A DNA stretch of 64,000 nucleotides from Micromonospora deserti (GTDB lineage Bacteria > Actinomycetota > Actinomycetes > Mycobacteriales > Micromonosporaceae), in the NCBI RefSeq assembly GCF_003236335.1, contig NZ_POUB01000004.1, positions 20,381 to 84,380 on the forward strand, given 5' to 3'. Below, piece after piece: positions 56,808-64,000 of the stretch. The position numbers and the translations under genes were made by a program. Below the pieces are notes generated by a model, which worked only from the letters and a program-made list of their open reading frames with translations, was not told where the DNA came from and did not search any database. Position 1 is the stretch's first letter. Each line of letters starts with the position of its first letter.

Positions 56808-56818
56808 TCTGCGGCAGA
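56808..56818. repeat. Dispersed 11-bp palindrome, copy 2
   Basis: TCTGCGGCAGA, identical to copies at 41164 and 63387; intergenic. Confidence 0.6.
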
Positions 56819-57100
56819 TGAGCGCCCCGCGACCTTTCAACGGGTTCCTCGGCGAAGCTGACTCCTGCGCGTTCTGCCAAGGTGAGGACCCTTCTATGGA
56901 TGATTACCTTTGGCAACGGAGCCAGCGCATCGCATCAACATGATTCGGCCGGGCAAGGGTGCGGCTGGGGACGCCATACTGCCTTCGATGATCTCGTTGC
57001 TGCAACCGATGCACCACGCCTACCGGGTACGGTCCCTTTCCTTCCCTCTGTCGTCACCGAGGAGTCCGTCGCCACGGGGATCCGAGCCCGCCCGGAGCTG

Positions 57101-57481
57101 TTACTGCTGCGGGGTCGAGGAGTCGATGAGTCCTTGGAGAGCGGTGCGGGTGCTGAGGAGGCTGGCGATGCGTTCGTCGTAGGCTTGGAGGTGCTCAATG
57201 AGGGTGGGCACAGCGCAGGGTTCGAGCCGGCCGGGTTCATGGATGCACTCCAGCAGCTCGGCGATCACACGAGTCGGCAGGCCGGCCCCCAGCAGGAGGC
57301 GGATGGAGCGGACCTGCTCTACAGCCGAGGCCTCGAAGAGCCGCTGCCCGGTCGTAGAGCGCTCGGTGGCCAGCAGTCCTTGGTTGTCGTAGTAGCGCAG
57401 CAACCGCGGGCTCACCCCCGTGCGGGAGGCCAGCTCACCAACGCGCAGCAACTGCCTGTCCTGAACGCTTGCCTTTGACAC
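57101..57481 (-). CDS. MerR-family regulator
   Basis: The 126-residue protein has the MerR winged helix (LLRVGELASRTGVSPRLLRY, YDNQGLLATERSTTGQRLF) and a dimerising helix ending in a short effector region. No metal-binding Cys cluster of the MerR/CueR type is present, only one Cys (Cys89), so it probably senses a small molecule. GTG at 57481 lies inside a dyad shared with the divergent aminotransferase gene. Confidence 0.88.
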   Translation of the reverse strand: MSKASVQDRQLLRVGELASRTGVSPRLLRYYDNQGLLATERSTTGQRLFEASAVEQVRSIRLLLGAGLPTRVIAELLECIHEPGRLEPCAVPTLIEHLQAYDERIASLLSTRTALQGLIDSSTPQQ

Positions 57482-57489
57482 TGGTGTCA
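57476..57489. promoter_or_regulatory. Dyad between merR-like and aminotransferase genes
   Basis: TGACACTGGTGTCA is a perfect 14-bp palindrome overlapping the regulator's start codon and lying 17 bp before the divergent ATG. TTGACA overlaps its left edge. MerR proteins bind dyads of this type between promoter elements. Confidence 0.55.
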
Positions 57490-57506
57490 GCTCCTACATT
57501 CCTGGC

Positions 57507-58310
57507 ATGGCCATCTCGCTCACTCATCTCAACGGTAAGCCCGCCACCGCCAAGGACCTCGCACCGCTGGCGTTCGCTGGCTACGCCCACTTCACCGCGA
57601 TGCAGGTCCGCGACCGGGCTGTCCGGGGCTTGGATCTACACCTGGAGCGCCTGCGCCGGGCGAGCGAGGTGCTGTTCGGCCAGCACCTACCCAACAGCCG
57701 GGTCCGCGAGTACCTGCGCGCGGCCATCGACGCGGGTGGACCGGATGCGTCGCTCACCTGCTTCGTCACCTCCCGGCCAGGGGAGTTCATGGCCACCAGC
57801 CCTGACCTGAGCCTGGACGTGCTAATCAAGCTCACTGATCCGGCCCAGCCGCCCGCCGGGCCGATGGCCTTGAACATCGTCCACCACCAGCGGCACCTGG
57901 CTGGCGTCAAGCACGTCGGCGAGGTCACCAAGACCTTGTGCCTCCGGCAGGCCCAAGCCCGCGGCTTCGACGACGCCGCTTTCGAAAACAGTGAGGGCCG
58001 GTTGAGCGAAGCGACCATTTGGAACCTGGCCTTCTGGGATGGCGAGCAGGTCATCTGGCCGCAGGCCGACATCCTGCCCGGAGTAACCATGCAGATCGTC
58101 ACCCGCCAGCTCCAGAACCTCGGCGTCCCTCAGCAGACTCGCGAGATCCGCCGAGCTGACCTGAGCGAGGACATGGCCGGCGTCATCATGAATTCTTGGA
58201 CCCCAGCCATTTCTGTCTCTCGCCTGGGCGACAGGCAGCTCGCGAACGGCGCCAACTTCGCCCAACTCCTGCACGAGGCCTACCAGACCGAGCCCTCAGC
58301 CCGGCCCTGA
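57507..58310 (+). CDS. Aminotransferase class IV family protein
   Basis: The 267-residue protein matches class IV PLP enzymes (branched-chain/D-amino-acid aminotransferases and aminodeoxychorismate lyase). Lys135 in LAGVKHVGEV is the probable PLP-binding residue, and GRLSEATIWNLAFW provides the conserved Glu and Asn. It is a little short for BCAT. The divergent MerR gene shares its promoter region and probably controls it. The substrate is unknown. Confidence 0.85.
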   Translation: MAISLTHLNGKPATAKDLAPLAFAGYAHFTAMQVRDRAVRGLDLHLERLRRASEVLFGQHLPNSRVREYLRAAIDAGGPDASLTCFVTSRPGEFMATSPDLSLDVLIKLTDPAQPPAGPMALNIVHHQRHLAGVKHVGEVTKTLCLRQAQARGFDDAAFENSEGRLSEATIWNLAFWDGEQVIWPQADILPGVTMQIVTRQLQNLGVPQQTREIRRADLSEDMAGVIMNSWTPAISVSRLGDRQLANGANFAQLLHEAYQTEPSARP

Positions 58311-58392
58311 AACCGGTGTGAGCAGTTGGTTGACCGCCATCCGCTGCCGGGTGAACAGGTGGCGCTGCCGGACTACTGTTGCTCCGCATGAC

Positions 58393-58507
58393 TCACGTCG
58401 ATGCCGCAGTCAGGTTCACCAGCGCGAACAGCGGCAGATCCGGATGCCCACGCTTGGCGTCGCATACGACGTTGGCGATGGCGCGCACCGGTCGTGAGCC
58501 ACGACGG
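58393..58507 (-). pseudogene. Unrecognised C-terminal coding fragment
   Basis: A minus-strand frame ends at TGA 58393 and encodes RGSRPVRAIANVVCDAKRGH followed by PDLPLFALVNLTAAST. The composition is protein-like but there is no upstream start. It may be the tail of a lost gene. Confidence 0.3.
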
Positions 58508-58589
58508 CTGCGCCTTCACGGCGATCGGTGACATCGGCATGTCCAGCCGCGCCCCCGTCACCGCTCGTGGCCGTCGGGCTCGTGCAACC

Positions 58590-59336
58590 TCACATCCGCG
58601 ATTTCAGTACGTCGAACTCGCAGCCTGGCAAGGACGGGTCGAAGCCGTGTTCGATCAGCCAGCGGGACGCCAGCAGGCTGCGCAACGACCACCAGGCGCG
58701 GATCACGTCCCGGTCGACGTCGGTGCCGTAACCGGCGAGGAGATCGCCGAGACATTCCTCGTGCCCGAGGGTTAGGGAGGCCAGGTCGAACAGCGGATCG
58801 CCGGGCGCCGCCTCGGACCAGTCGATCACGCCGGTGACCTCGTCGCCGTCGGTGAAGATGTGGGTGACCTGCAGGTCGCCGTGCATGAACACCGGCGTCC
58901 ACGGCCGAATCGCGGCCTCGGCTATCTCGCGGTTGCGGTCAACCAGGTCGGCCGGCAGGACGCCGCTGTCGACGAGCCAGGCGCATTCGCGCTCGAGTTC
59001 CGCGTCCAGCCCGACGAGCTTCTTGCCGGCCCACGGCGGCAGTGGCGCGTCGTGCAGCTTCCGGATCGCAGCGCCCGCCGCGGCCCACGCCGCCGGTGAC
59101 GCGGGCGACGGCTCGCCGAGACGGCCGAGTGCCTGGCCGGGGACGGCGGCGATCGCGAGGACGGGTGGCTTGCGCCACAGGACCTCGGGGGTCGGGACGG
59201 GCGCCAACCGCATCGCCTCGACCTCGACATCGATGCGCGCCTGATCGCTGTCGACCTTCAGGAACACGTCGCCGACGCGCAGGGTCGCGCGCTCGTTATG
59301 GGCGACGACGACCATGACCCCTTCCACGCCGGTCAT
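58590..59336 (-). CDS. Aminoglycoside phosphotransferase-family kinase
   Basis: The 248-residue protein has the APH fold: MHGDLQVTHIF as the catalytic loop, with Asp in HGD and His in place of the usual metal-binding Asn, and GVIDWSEAAPGDPLFDLA as the DFG-equivalent. The Asn-to-His change is unusual and may affect metal binding. The substrate is unknown; it is adjacent to an integrase gene, so it may be part of mobile cargo. Confidence 0.85.
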   Translation of the reverse strand: MTGVEGVMVVVAHNERATLRVGDVFLKVDSDQARIDVEVEAMRLAPVPTPEVLWRKPPVLAIAAVPGQALGRLGEPSPASPAAWAAAGAAIRKLHDAPLPPWAGKKLVGLDAELERECAWLVDSGVLPADLVDRNREIAEAAIRPWTPVFMHGDLQVTHIFTDGDEVTGVIDWSEAAPGDPLFDLASLTLGHEECLGDLLAGYGTDVDRDVIRAWWSLRSLLASRWLIEHGFDPSLPGCEFDVLKSRM

Positions 59337-59456
59337 TGTCGCGAGCTGATCATCGACGCCGCCACGGGGTTATTGCCTGCGAATCGAAATGCGTTACGGC
59401 GCACAGGTAAGCGATCTGGCCGACTCGCGCCCATCGGCAAAGCCGTGAACAGCTGA

Positions 59457-60374
59457 TCATGTTCCGGAGGTCATGTAGGCAGCGAGGATGTAGTTGGGGT
59501 GTCGGTCGAGGTTCTTACGGGCGCGGTCGTAGCGCATGGTGGTTCGAGGGTCGGCGTGGCGGGCGGCGATCTGCACGTCGCGGAGGCTGACGCCGGCGTC
59601 GAGCATGGTGGTCACGAACGTGTGGCGCAGCATGTGGGGGTGCATCCTCGGCATCCGGATCCCCGCAGCAGCGGCGAGGTGTTTGAGTCGGCGGGTGGCG
59701 GCGTGTCGGTCCATCCGCCCACCGTGGGCGTTGCGCAGGATCGGGACGCTGGTGCGCTCGTCGACGGCCCGGTCGATGGCTCGGGCGACCGCGGGTGGCA
59801 GGGGGACGAGGACGACCTTGCCGCCTTTGCCGCGCACCCGTAGGACCCGGTGGCCGTGTTCCTCGCCCAGGTCGGCGATGTTCGACCCGCAGGCTTCGAA
59901 GATCCGCAAGCCGAGCAGGCCCAGGAGCGCGACCAGGGCGAAGTCGTTCGGGTTCGAGGACTGTCGGGCGGTGGTGATCAGGGCTTCGAACTGCAGGTGG
60001 CCCAGTCCGAGGGTCGGTGACTCGGCTGGCACCGTGGGCCGGCGGACGTAGTCGGCCGGCGAGTGCTCCAGGATGGCGTCGATGACGCAGACTCGATAGA
60101 ACCCGACCACGACGGACAGACGCCGCGAGACTGTCGAGGGCTGGTACCGGCGTACGTCTTGCAGCCAGCGCACGTACCGCTCGACGTCCACCCGCGCCGC
60201 GGCCAGCGGGTCAAGGTCGTGGTCGGTGCACCAGCGGAGGAAGACCCGCAGGTCGGACTCGGTATGGACGCGAGTCTGCCCACGGTAGCGGCCCAGGAAA
60301 GCCGACACCGCGGCGCGCCCAACGAGTTGATCGGCCGGTATGACACTGGAAGCGGGAGCAGGAGAGGTAGTCAT
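59457..60374 (-). CDS. Intact tyrosine integrase/recombinase
   Basis: The 305-residue XerC/D-type recombinase from ATG 60374 has the SAM-like domain (about 20-105) and all catalytic residues: Arg157 (LLGLRIFEAC), His247 and Arg250 (HPHMLRHTFVTTML), His273 and Tyr282 (ARHADPRTTMRYDRA). It is the only integrase in the window without a frameshift. No tRNA-type attachment site was found next to it. Confidence 0.9.
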   Translation of the reverse strand: MTTSPAPASSVIPADQLVGRAAVSAFLGRYRGQTRVHTESDLRVFLRWCTDHDLDPLAAARVDVERYVRWLQDVRRYQPSTVSRRLSVVVGFYRVCVIDAILEHSPADYVRRPTVPAESPTLGLGHLQFEALITTARQSSNPNDFALVALLGLLGLRIFEACGSNIADLGEEHGHRVLRVRGKGGKVVLVPLPPAVARAIDRAVDERTSVPILRNAHGGRMDRHAATRRLKHLAAAAGIRMPRMHPHMLRHTFVTTMLDAGVSLRDVQIAARHADPRTTMRYDRARKNLDRHPNYILAAYMTSGT

Positions 60375-60439
60375 ACATCGCCGTGCGTCACCAGCGGTGA
60401 TGAACGCCAGCCCACCCGGAGCGTCAGAAGCGGATGCCG

Positions 60440-61093
60440 TCAGAGGCCGAACATTGGGCGACATGCTGCCATGCCGTTAACCCTTACTCCGAGCCGCTCT
60501 TGCTGAGTCCACTTCTGCCTGGTGAGCCGTAGGCGGTCGGACACAACGGCCTCGCCGTTGCGGGCGTCAACCGAGATGCCGTCGGCCTCGTAGCCGAGCT
60601 TGCGGGACACTCTCTGCGAGGCGTGGTTGTCCTGGAACACCTCGGTGAGCGCCGCACGCGCGTCGAGGTGGTCGAAGGCCAGCGTGAGCAGACCGACCCG
60701 AGCCTCGGTTCCGTAGCCCTTGCCCTGGTGTTCGATCCCTAGCCACGAGGAGGTCGTGACCTCTCGAACAACCAAGAAATCGCGTGCTCGAAGTGTGACC
60801 AGGCCGAGCGGGTTCCCGTCGTGGAAGACCGCGAGTCCGAGGCCCCACGCTGCCACGTTCCACCCCGCGAGCCGGCCCCAGTGTCCCTGCAGCACGAACA
60901 GCGCCCGATCCTCGGGACTGCCATCGGTCCACGGGGTCAGGAACGGACGCTCGTCCGCCCGGTGCACGCCGTTGCCTGCCAGGTGTGCGAGTGCGGCGAG
61001 TTCCTCCTCGCGGGGCAGCCGGAGTTCGAGTCGTGGCGTAAGGATAGTCAGGTTGTATTGGGGCCACAGGTCAGCAAGCACGGACCCGATCAT
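60440..61093 (-). CDS. GNAT acetyltransferase
   Basis: The 217-residue protein is RimJ/RimL-like: LTPRLELRLPREEELAALA at the start, the acetyl-CoA loop HQGKGYGTEARVGLL, and TEVFQDNHASQRVSRKLGYE as the C-terminal motif. These enzymes acetylate N-termini, amines or antibiotics. The target is unknown. Confidence 0.88.
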   Translation of the reverse strand: MIGSVLADLWPQYNLTILTPRLELRLPREEELAALAHLAGNGVHRADERPFLTPWTDGSPEDRALFVLQGHWGRLAGWNVAAWGLGLAVFHDGNPLGLVTLRARDFLVVREVTTSSWLGIEHQGKGYGTEARVGLLTLAFDHLDARAALTEVFQDNHASQRVSRKLGYEADGISVDARNGEAVVSDRLRLTRQKWTQQERLGVRVNGMAACRPMFGL

Positions 61094-61320
61094 GACAACT
61101 GGGCCAGCGCCACGCTATTGAGTTGCCGAGGCGTGCGCTGTCATCGGCAGGACCGCCCGTCGAGCGTCGGCTGGCCCGATACTCAACGTGACGCACCATC
61201 GGCGGCAGATCCGTGCGTTCCTCGCCGTCACCTTGCCGACCCTTCGGGCCGTTGGTGGTCTCCGAGTGCTCGACGAGGCTGCGTTGCACCGGATGGGGTA
61301 CGGCTCCGAGTCGCGATCTC

Positions 61321-61815
61321 CTACCGGCCGGTGGCACCGTCGATGAGCTCTCGCAGGATGTCGGCGTGACCGGCATGCCGGATGGTCTCGCTCGTCATGT
61401 GGGCGAGCACCCAGCGAAGCGTACGAGGCGCGTCACCGACCGGCTGCGCGGTGAGGAGGTCGGGGCCAGCGGCTGCGATGATGTGGGCGTCGCTGTCGGC
61501 GATCGCGGTCCGGTAGCCGGCGATGATCTGTTCCGGGGACCGGTCCGGCTCGACCACCATGTCGAAGTCGACGTCGGCGTAGCGCCGGTCGCCGGCGAAC
61601 GTGTAGCCGAACCAGTACCGTTCGGCGTCGGTCAGGTGCTGGACCAGGCCCAGCAGTGTGGTGTCGGAGACGACCAGGCGGCGCCGCAGCTGCTCCTCGT
61701 TCAAGCCGGCGACCTTCTTCAGCACGCATGATCGAGCGAAGGACAAGAAGGCGAGGGTGGTGTCGAGCTCGCCACCGTCGTTGCGCGGTACGGCTTCGCG
61801 TTGGGATTCGATCAT
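61321..61815 (-). CDS. DinB-family protein
   Basis: The 164-residue protein belongs to the DinB/DUF664 four-helix bundle group. TLLGLVQHLTDAERYWFGY has the first metal-type His, and VLAHMTSETIRHAGHADILR has the others. Such proteins are metal-dependent and often thiol-related (mycothiol or bacillithiol transferase relatives). The role here is unknown. Confidence 0.88.
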   Translation of the reverse strand: MIESQREAVPRNDGGELDTTLAFLSFARSCVLKKVAGLNEEQLRRRLVVSDTTLLGLVQHLTDAERYWFGYTFAGDRRYADVDFDMVVEPDRSPEQIIAGYRTAIADSDAHIIAAAGPDLLTAQPVGDAPRTLRWVLAHMTSETIRHAGHADILRELIDGATGR

Positions 61816-61886
61816 GCCCTGACCTTACGTACTGTCATCCGGGAGAGGCAGGCGGGGACGTCATCCGTGCGGTACCGACCAGACGC

Positions 61887-61960
61887 CCGCTCATCGACAC
61901 GACCGAGCGCTTCGCCCTACCCCGACGCCTGTCACGCAACGTGACGCCCGATCGGCGGCA
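61887..61960 (+). repeat. 74-bp direct repeat, left copy
   Basis: Identical over 74 bp to 62424-62497 (offset 537 bp). It includes the small palindrome GTCACGCAACGTGAC. The two copies flank the gene at 62013-62408. A shorter related copy of its right end (CAACGTGACGC) occurs near 61184. Confidence 0.92.
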
Positions 61961-62012
61961 TGAGCGGACGTCCAGGGGGCGGCGATAGACTTGTCCTGCC
62001 CGTTCACCGATC

Positions 62013-62408
62013 ATGAACCTCATGGAGGACCAGCAGGCGCCGCAGTCGGCCGAGGGTGAGGCGAAGGTCATCACGCTCTGCGGCTCGACCAAGTTTGAGG
62101 CTGAGTTCGCGGAGGTCAACCAGCGGCTCACGATGGAAGGTTGCGTCGTGATCAGCCTCGGAATGTTCAGCCTCCCCGATCTGCCGGACTACGACTGGAC
62201 AGTCGACAGCTCGGACCTGAAGGGGCGGCTTGGCGGCGTGCACTTCCAAAAGATTCGCATGGCTGACGAGGTGTACATCGTGGATCCGGGCGGCTACTTA
62301 GGTGAGTCAACCCGACGGGAGATTGCCTACGCGGAGTCACTCGGCAAGCCGGTTCGGTATCTGAGTCGCGAGCGCTTGGCGCGAACGGGAGACGGCCCCC
62401 AAGAGTGA
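62013..62408 (+). CDS. Nucleoside 2-deoxyribosyltransferase-like (DUF4406-type) protein
   Basis: The 131-residue protein has the NDT-like Rossmann core: KVITLCGSTKFEAEF at the nucleotide-binding start and VYIVDPGGYLGESTRREIAY with the Glu of the family's active site. Relatives occur on phages and mobile elements and act on nucleosides or nucleotides. It lies alone on the plus strand between two 74-bp direct repeats, as if carried by a small mobile unit. Confidence 0.8.
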   Translation: MNLMEDQQAPQSAEGEAKVITLCGSTKFEAEFAEVNQRLTMEGCVVISLGMFSLPDLPDYDWTVDSSDLKGRLGGVHFQKIRMADEVYIVDPGGYLGESTRREIAYAESLGKPVRYLSRERLARTGDGPQE

Positions 62409-62423
62409 GTCCGACCGGGCGGT

Positions 62424-62497
62424 CCGCTCATCGACACGACCGAGCGCTTCGCCCTACCCCGACGCCTGTCACGCAACGTGACGCCCGATCGGCGGCA
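62424..62497 (+). repeat. 74-bp direct repeat, right copy
   Basis: Second copy of the repeat at 61887-61960, without mismatch. It directly follows the deoxyribosyltransferase-like gene. Confidence 0.92.
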
Positions 62498-62527
62498 GAT
62501 CAGTGCACTTGATCATGGGGATGCCGA

Positions 62528-63133
62528 TTACGGTGAGTTCGAAGGCTTGGCCTTCTGCGGGTAGATCGTCTCATGACGGGCCAGCATGGCGACGAACTCG
62601 CCGATCTTCCGCTCGCGGGTCTTTGCCCGTTTGACGGCATTGAGGCGGTGGATGAGAGCGAACCGGTTGGTTCTGGTGAGTACGTCGAACATGGCCAGGG
62701 CGGCGGGGTCGGCGGCGATGGCGGCGAGTAGGTCGGCCGGTACCTCGGCTTCCGACGACGGGGCGTAGGCGGCCGCCCACCGCCCGTCCGCCTTCGCGGC
62801 TTCCACCGCGGCGCGGCCTGGGGGCATCATTCGCCCCTGCGCCTCCAGCCGGGCCACGTGGGCGACATTGCGTTGTGACCAGGAACTGCGGGGCCTGCGA
62901 GGGGTGAACCGGATCCAGGAGGTCTCCTGATCCCGTTTACGGGCCTGCCCGTCGATCCAGCCGAAGCACAGTGCCTCGTCGACCGCCTGCTGCCAGGTCA
63001 GCGTGGTGGCTGTGCCGCCTTTCTTGGTCAGAGCGAGCCAGACGCCGGGCGACGTAGCGTGGTTGGCCGACAACCACGCGCGCAGCCCCTCTGCGTCCCC
63101 GACGATCAACTCATCCAACTCGATGCTCGCCAT
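62528..63133 (-). CDS. YdeI/OmpD-associated family protein
   Basis: The 201-residue protein carries the YdeI-type domain: GVWLALTKKGG, WQQAVDEALCFGWIDGQAR, IRFTPRRPRSSWSQRNVAHV, and a C-terminal helical part (LTRTNRFALIHRLNAVKRAK). The family is linked to tolerance of cationic peptides in some bacteria; no function is shown here. Confidence 0.9.
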   Translation of the reverse strand: MASIELDELIVGDAEGLRAWLSANHATSPGVWLALTKKGGTATTLTWQQAVDEALCFGWIDGQARKRDQETSWIRFTPRRPRSSWSQRNVAHVARLEAQGRMMPPGRAAVEAAKADGRWAAAYAPSSEAEVPADLLAAIAADPAALAMFDVLTRTNRFALIHRLNAVKRAKTRERKIGEFVAMLARHETIYPQKAKPSNSP

Positions 63134-63386
63134 GACGGCAGGCTAACGCGACTCGCCGGGCTGCCGGCGCGCCGGTCGCTCGGCGGACCGTCGGGGCAGG
63201 ACCTCGATGCTCAGGACGATCTCGACCTCGGGCCGGCACGTCGGACTCCTCGTGCACGTGCCGCGTGCGGCGGGCGCCGTCCACGACAACGCACCTCTGA
63301 CACTCGCCAGCGCCATCCACGGTGGCGGCCAGACGCCGTATGAGCCGCGACGCCCGGCGATCCACCCGCACACCTCAATCGCTCGG

Positions 63387-63397
63387 TCTGCGGCAGA
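63387..63397. repeat. Dispersed 11-bp palindrome, copy 3
   Basis: TCTGCGGCAGA, identical to copies at 41164 and 56808; intergenic. Confidence 0.6.
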
Positions 63398-63422
63398 AGA
63401 TCGCGCAGGTCCCTCCGCACAG

Positions 63423-63833
63423 TCAGATCCCGAGGCGTTCGATCAGCGTCCCGATGTTGGGCGCAACCTCGATCCAGTCCGCCGTTGTGCTGAGGTAGAT
63501 CACCGACGGGGCGGTCAAAGAAGGTTTGTAGTCCAACGTAAACGGCTGGTCGGGGCCGAGGTCACCGATCAGGAGAGACCGGTCAGGACCCACGTCGCCA
63601 GGCGGGCGCTGCCGGCCCGGCTGACCGAGATAGAACCCGCGATAGTCCTCAGGCATGTCGTCGAGCCAGCGCCTGTTGGCCGTCATCCGACTCAAGGGGA
63701 GGAACTGTGGGACTACCGCGTCATCGCCGAAGACTTCACGGTACGTCGAGGACGAGCGGTCTGGAGCTACCCACCGACCCCGCTGCACCGCACCGAGGAG
63801 CAACGACGGAACCGGCAAGCCGCCGGTGATCAT
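63423..63833 (-). CDS. SMI1/KNR4 (SUKH)-family protein
   Basis: From ATG 63833 about 136 residues are encoded; ATG 63890 would add 19. RSLLIGDLGPDQPFTLDY and WIEVAPNIGTLIERLGI are typical of the C-terminal half of SUKH proteins. The N-terminal part is shorter than usual. SUKH proteins are common immunity proteins for polymorphic toxins, but no toxin is adjacent. Confidence 0.7.
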   Translation of the reverse strand: MITGGLPVPSLLLGAVQRGRWVAPDRSSSTYREVFGDDAVVPQFLPLSRMTANRRWLDDMPEDYRGFYLGQPGRQRPPGDVGPDRSLLIGDLGPDQPFTLDYKPSLTAPSVIYLSTTADWIEVAPNIGTLIERLGI

Positions 63834-64000
63834 ATCGCTATCATCGGTGCGCGGAACGGTCCCCCACAAGTCAGAGTCCCTTCGACGCACACCTCAGCGG
63901 CCATGAGAGTTGCATGCTGTCTGCCAGCAGGGCTAGCCCCGTACTTCGCGGGTCGTTGATTCGTATGGTGTGACCGGTCCGGGGGTGTCCTGGGCCGGGG

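Larger units (their letters stand above)
56167..57100. other. Intergenic with inverted repeats, no gene
   Basis: More than 900 bp contain no gene that I can support. A palindrome AACCTCAGGTT lies at 56328-56338, a long inverted repeat at 56360-56405 and the dispersed palindrome TCTGCGGCAGA at 56808-56818. This non-coding block beside an element-type operon could hold an origin or transfer site. Confidence 0.45.

Noticed and set aside
63891..64000. Possible start of another element at the right edge
   Set aside because: Too short to support any gene or repeat; nothing recognised.

Overview
The window is high-GC DNA from an actinomycete. GTG starts are common, transposase remnants (IS701, IS110, IS630, IS1634, IS21) are dense, and the secreted ALF/HINT polymorphic toxin and IdeR/DmdR-type iron box are typical of the group. 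The general flavour fits Micromonosporaceae; the genus is inference. No rRNA or tRNA gene was recognised. The sequence reads as an accessory region: short intact operons separated by decayed mobile DNA.

Layout. 1-7235 (minus): a secreted polymorphic-toxin operon with an S1 protease homologue lacking catalytic His and Ser, a small exported protein, a 1455-residue ALF-repeat/HINT toxin, and the start of a probable immunity gene running off the left edge. 7520-8617: IS630 debris, a gene remnant and a lone 29-bp type I-E CRISPR repeat. 8959-12741 (plus): a coupled operon of a small membrane protein, a Tat-type multicopper oxidase with two frameshifts, and a NarL-type two-component system. 13022-16390: an iron box followed by an oligopeptide-type ABC importer with one fused permease and no ATPase. 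16416-24512: a frameshifted PucR regulator, a truncated class III aminotransferase, recombinase and transposase remnants, a membrane-protein/winged-helix pair with a 48-bp dyad operator, and a kinase-like protein. 24505-33235: AbrB-integrase remnant, Cys-rich copper-binding protein, rhodanese-CBS protein and nested IS elements. 33340-42429: MFS/LysR pair, a heterodimeric ABC exporter with complementary NBD degeneration, and an IS110 remnant. 43443-46986 (minus): a compact three-gene cluster (Fe/2-oxoglutarate oxygenase, methyltransferase, carnitine-type acyltransferase). 47156-53380: a MacB-like ABC efflux operon divergent from an OmpR/EnvZ-type system. 53801-56405: an identical lone CRISPR repeat with a leader-like flank, abutting a broken DUF4192 gene, and an operon with a leader hairpin. 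57101-64000: MerR/aminotransferase IV pair, phosphotransferase, intact tyrosine integrase, GNAT, DinB, a nucleotide-metabolism-like gene between 74-bp direct repeats, YdeI-like and SUKH-like proteins.

The best candidates for something undescribed are the 43443-46986 cluster, whose enzymes could hydroxylate, N-methylate and O-acylate an amino acid into an acylcarnitine-like product; the iron-box importer; and the toxin operon with its pseudo-protease. Single-base frameshifts are unusually frequent, including in non-mobile genes, so assembly error should be excluded before those genes are called dead.
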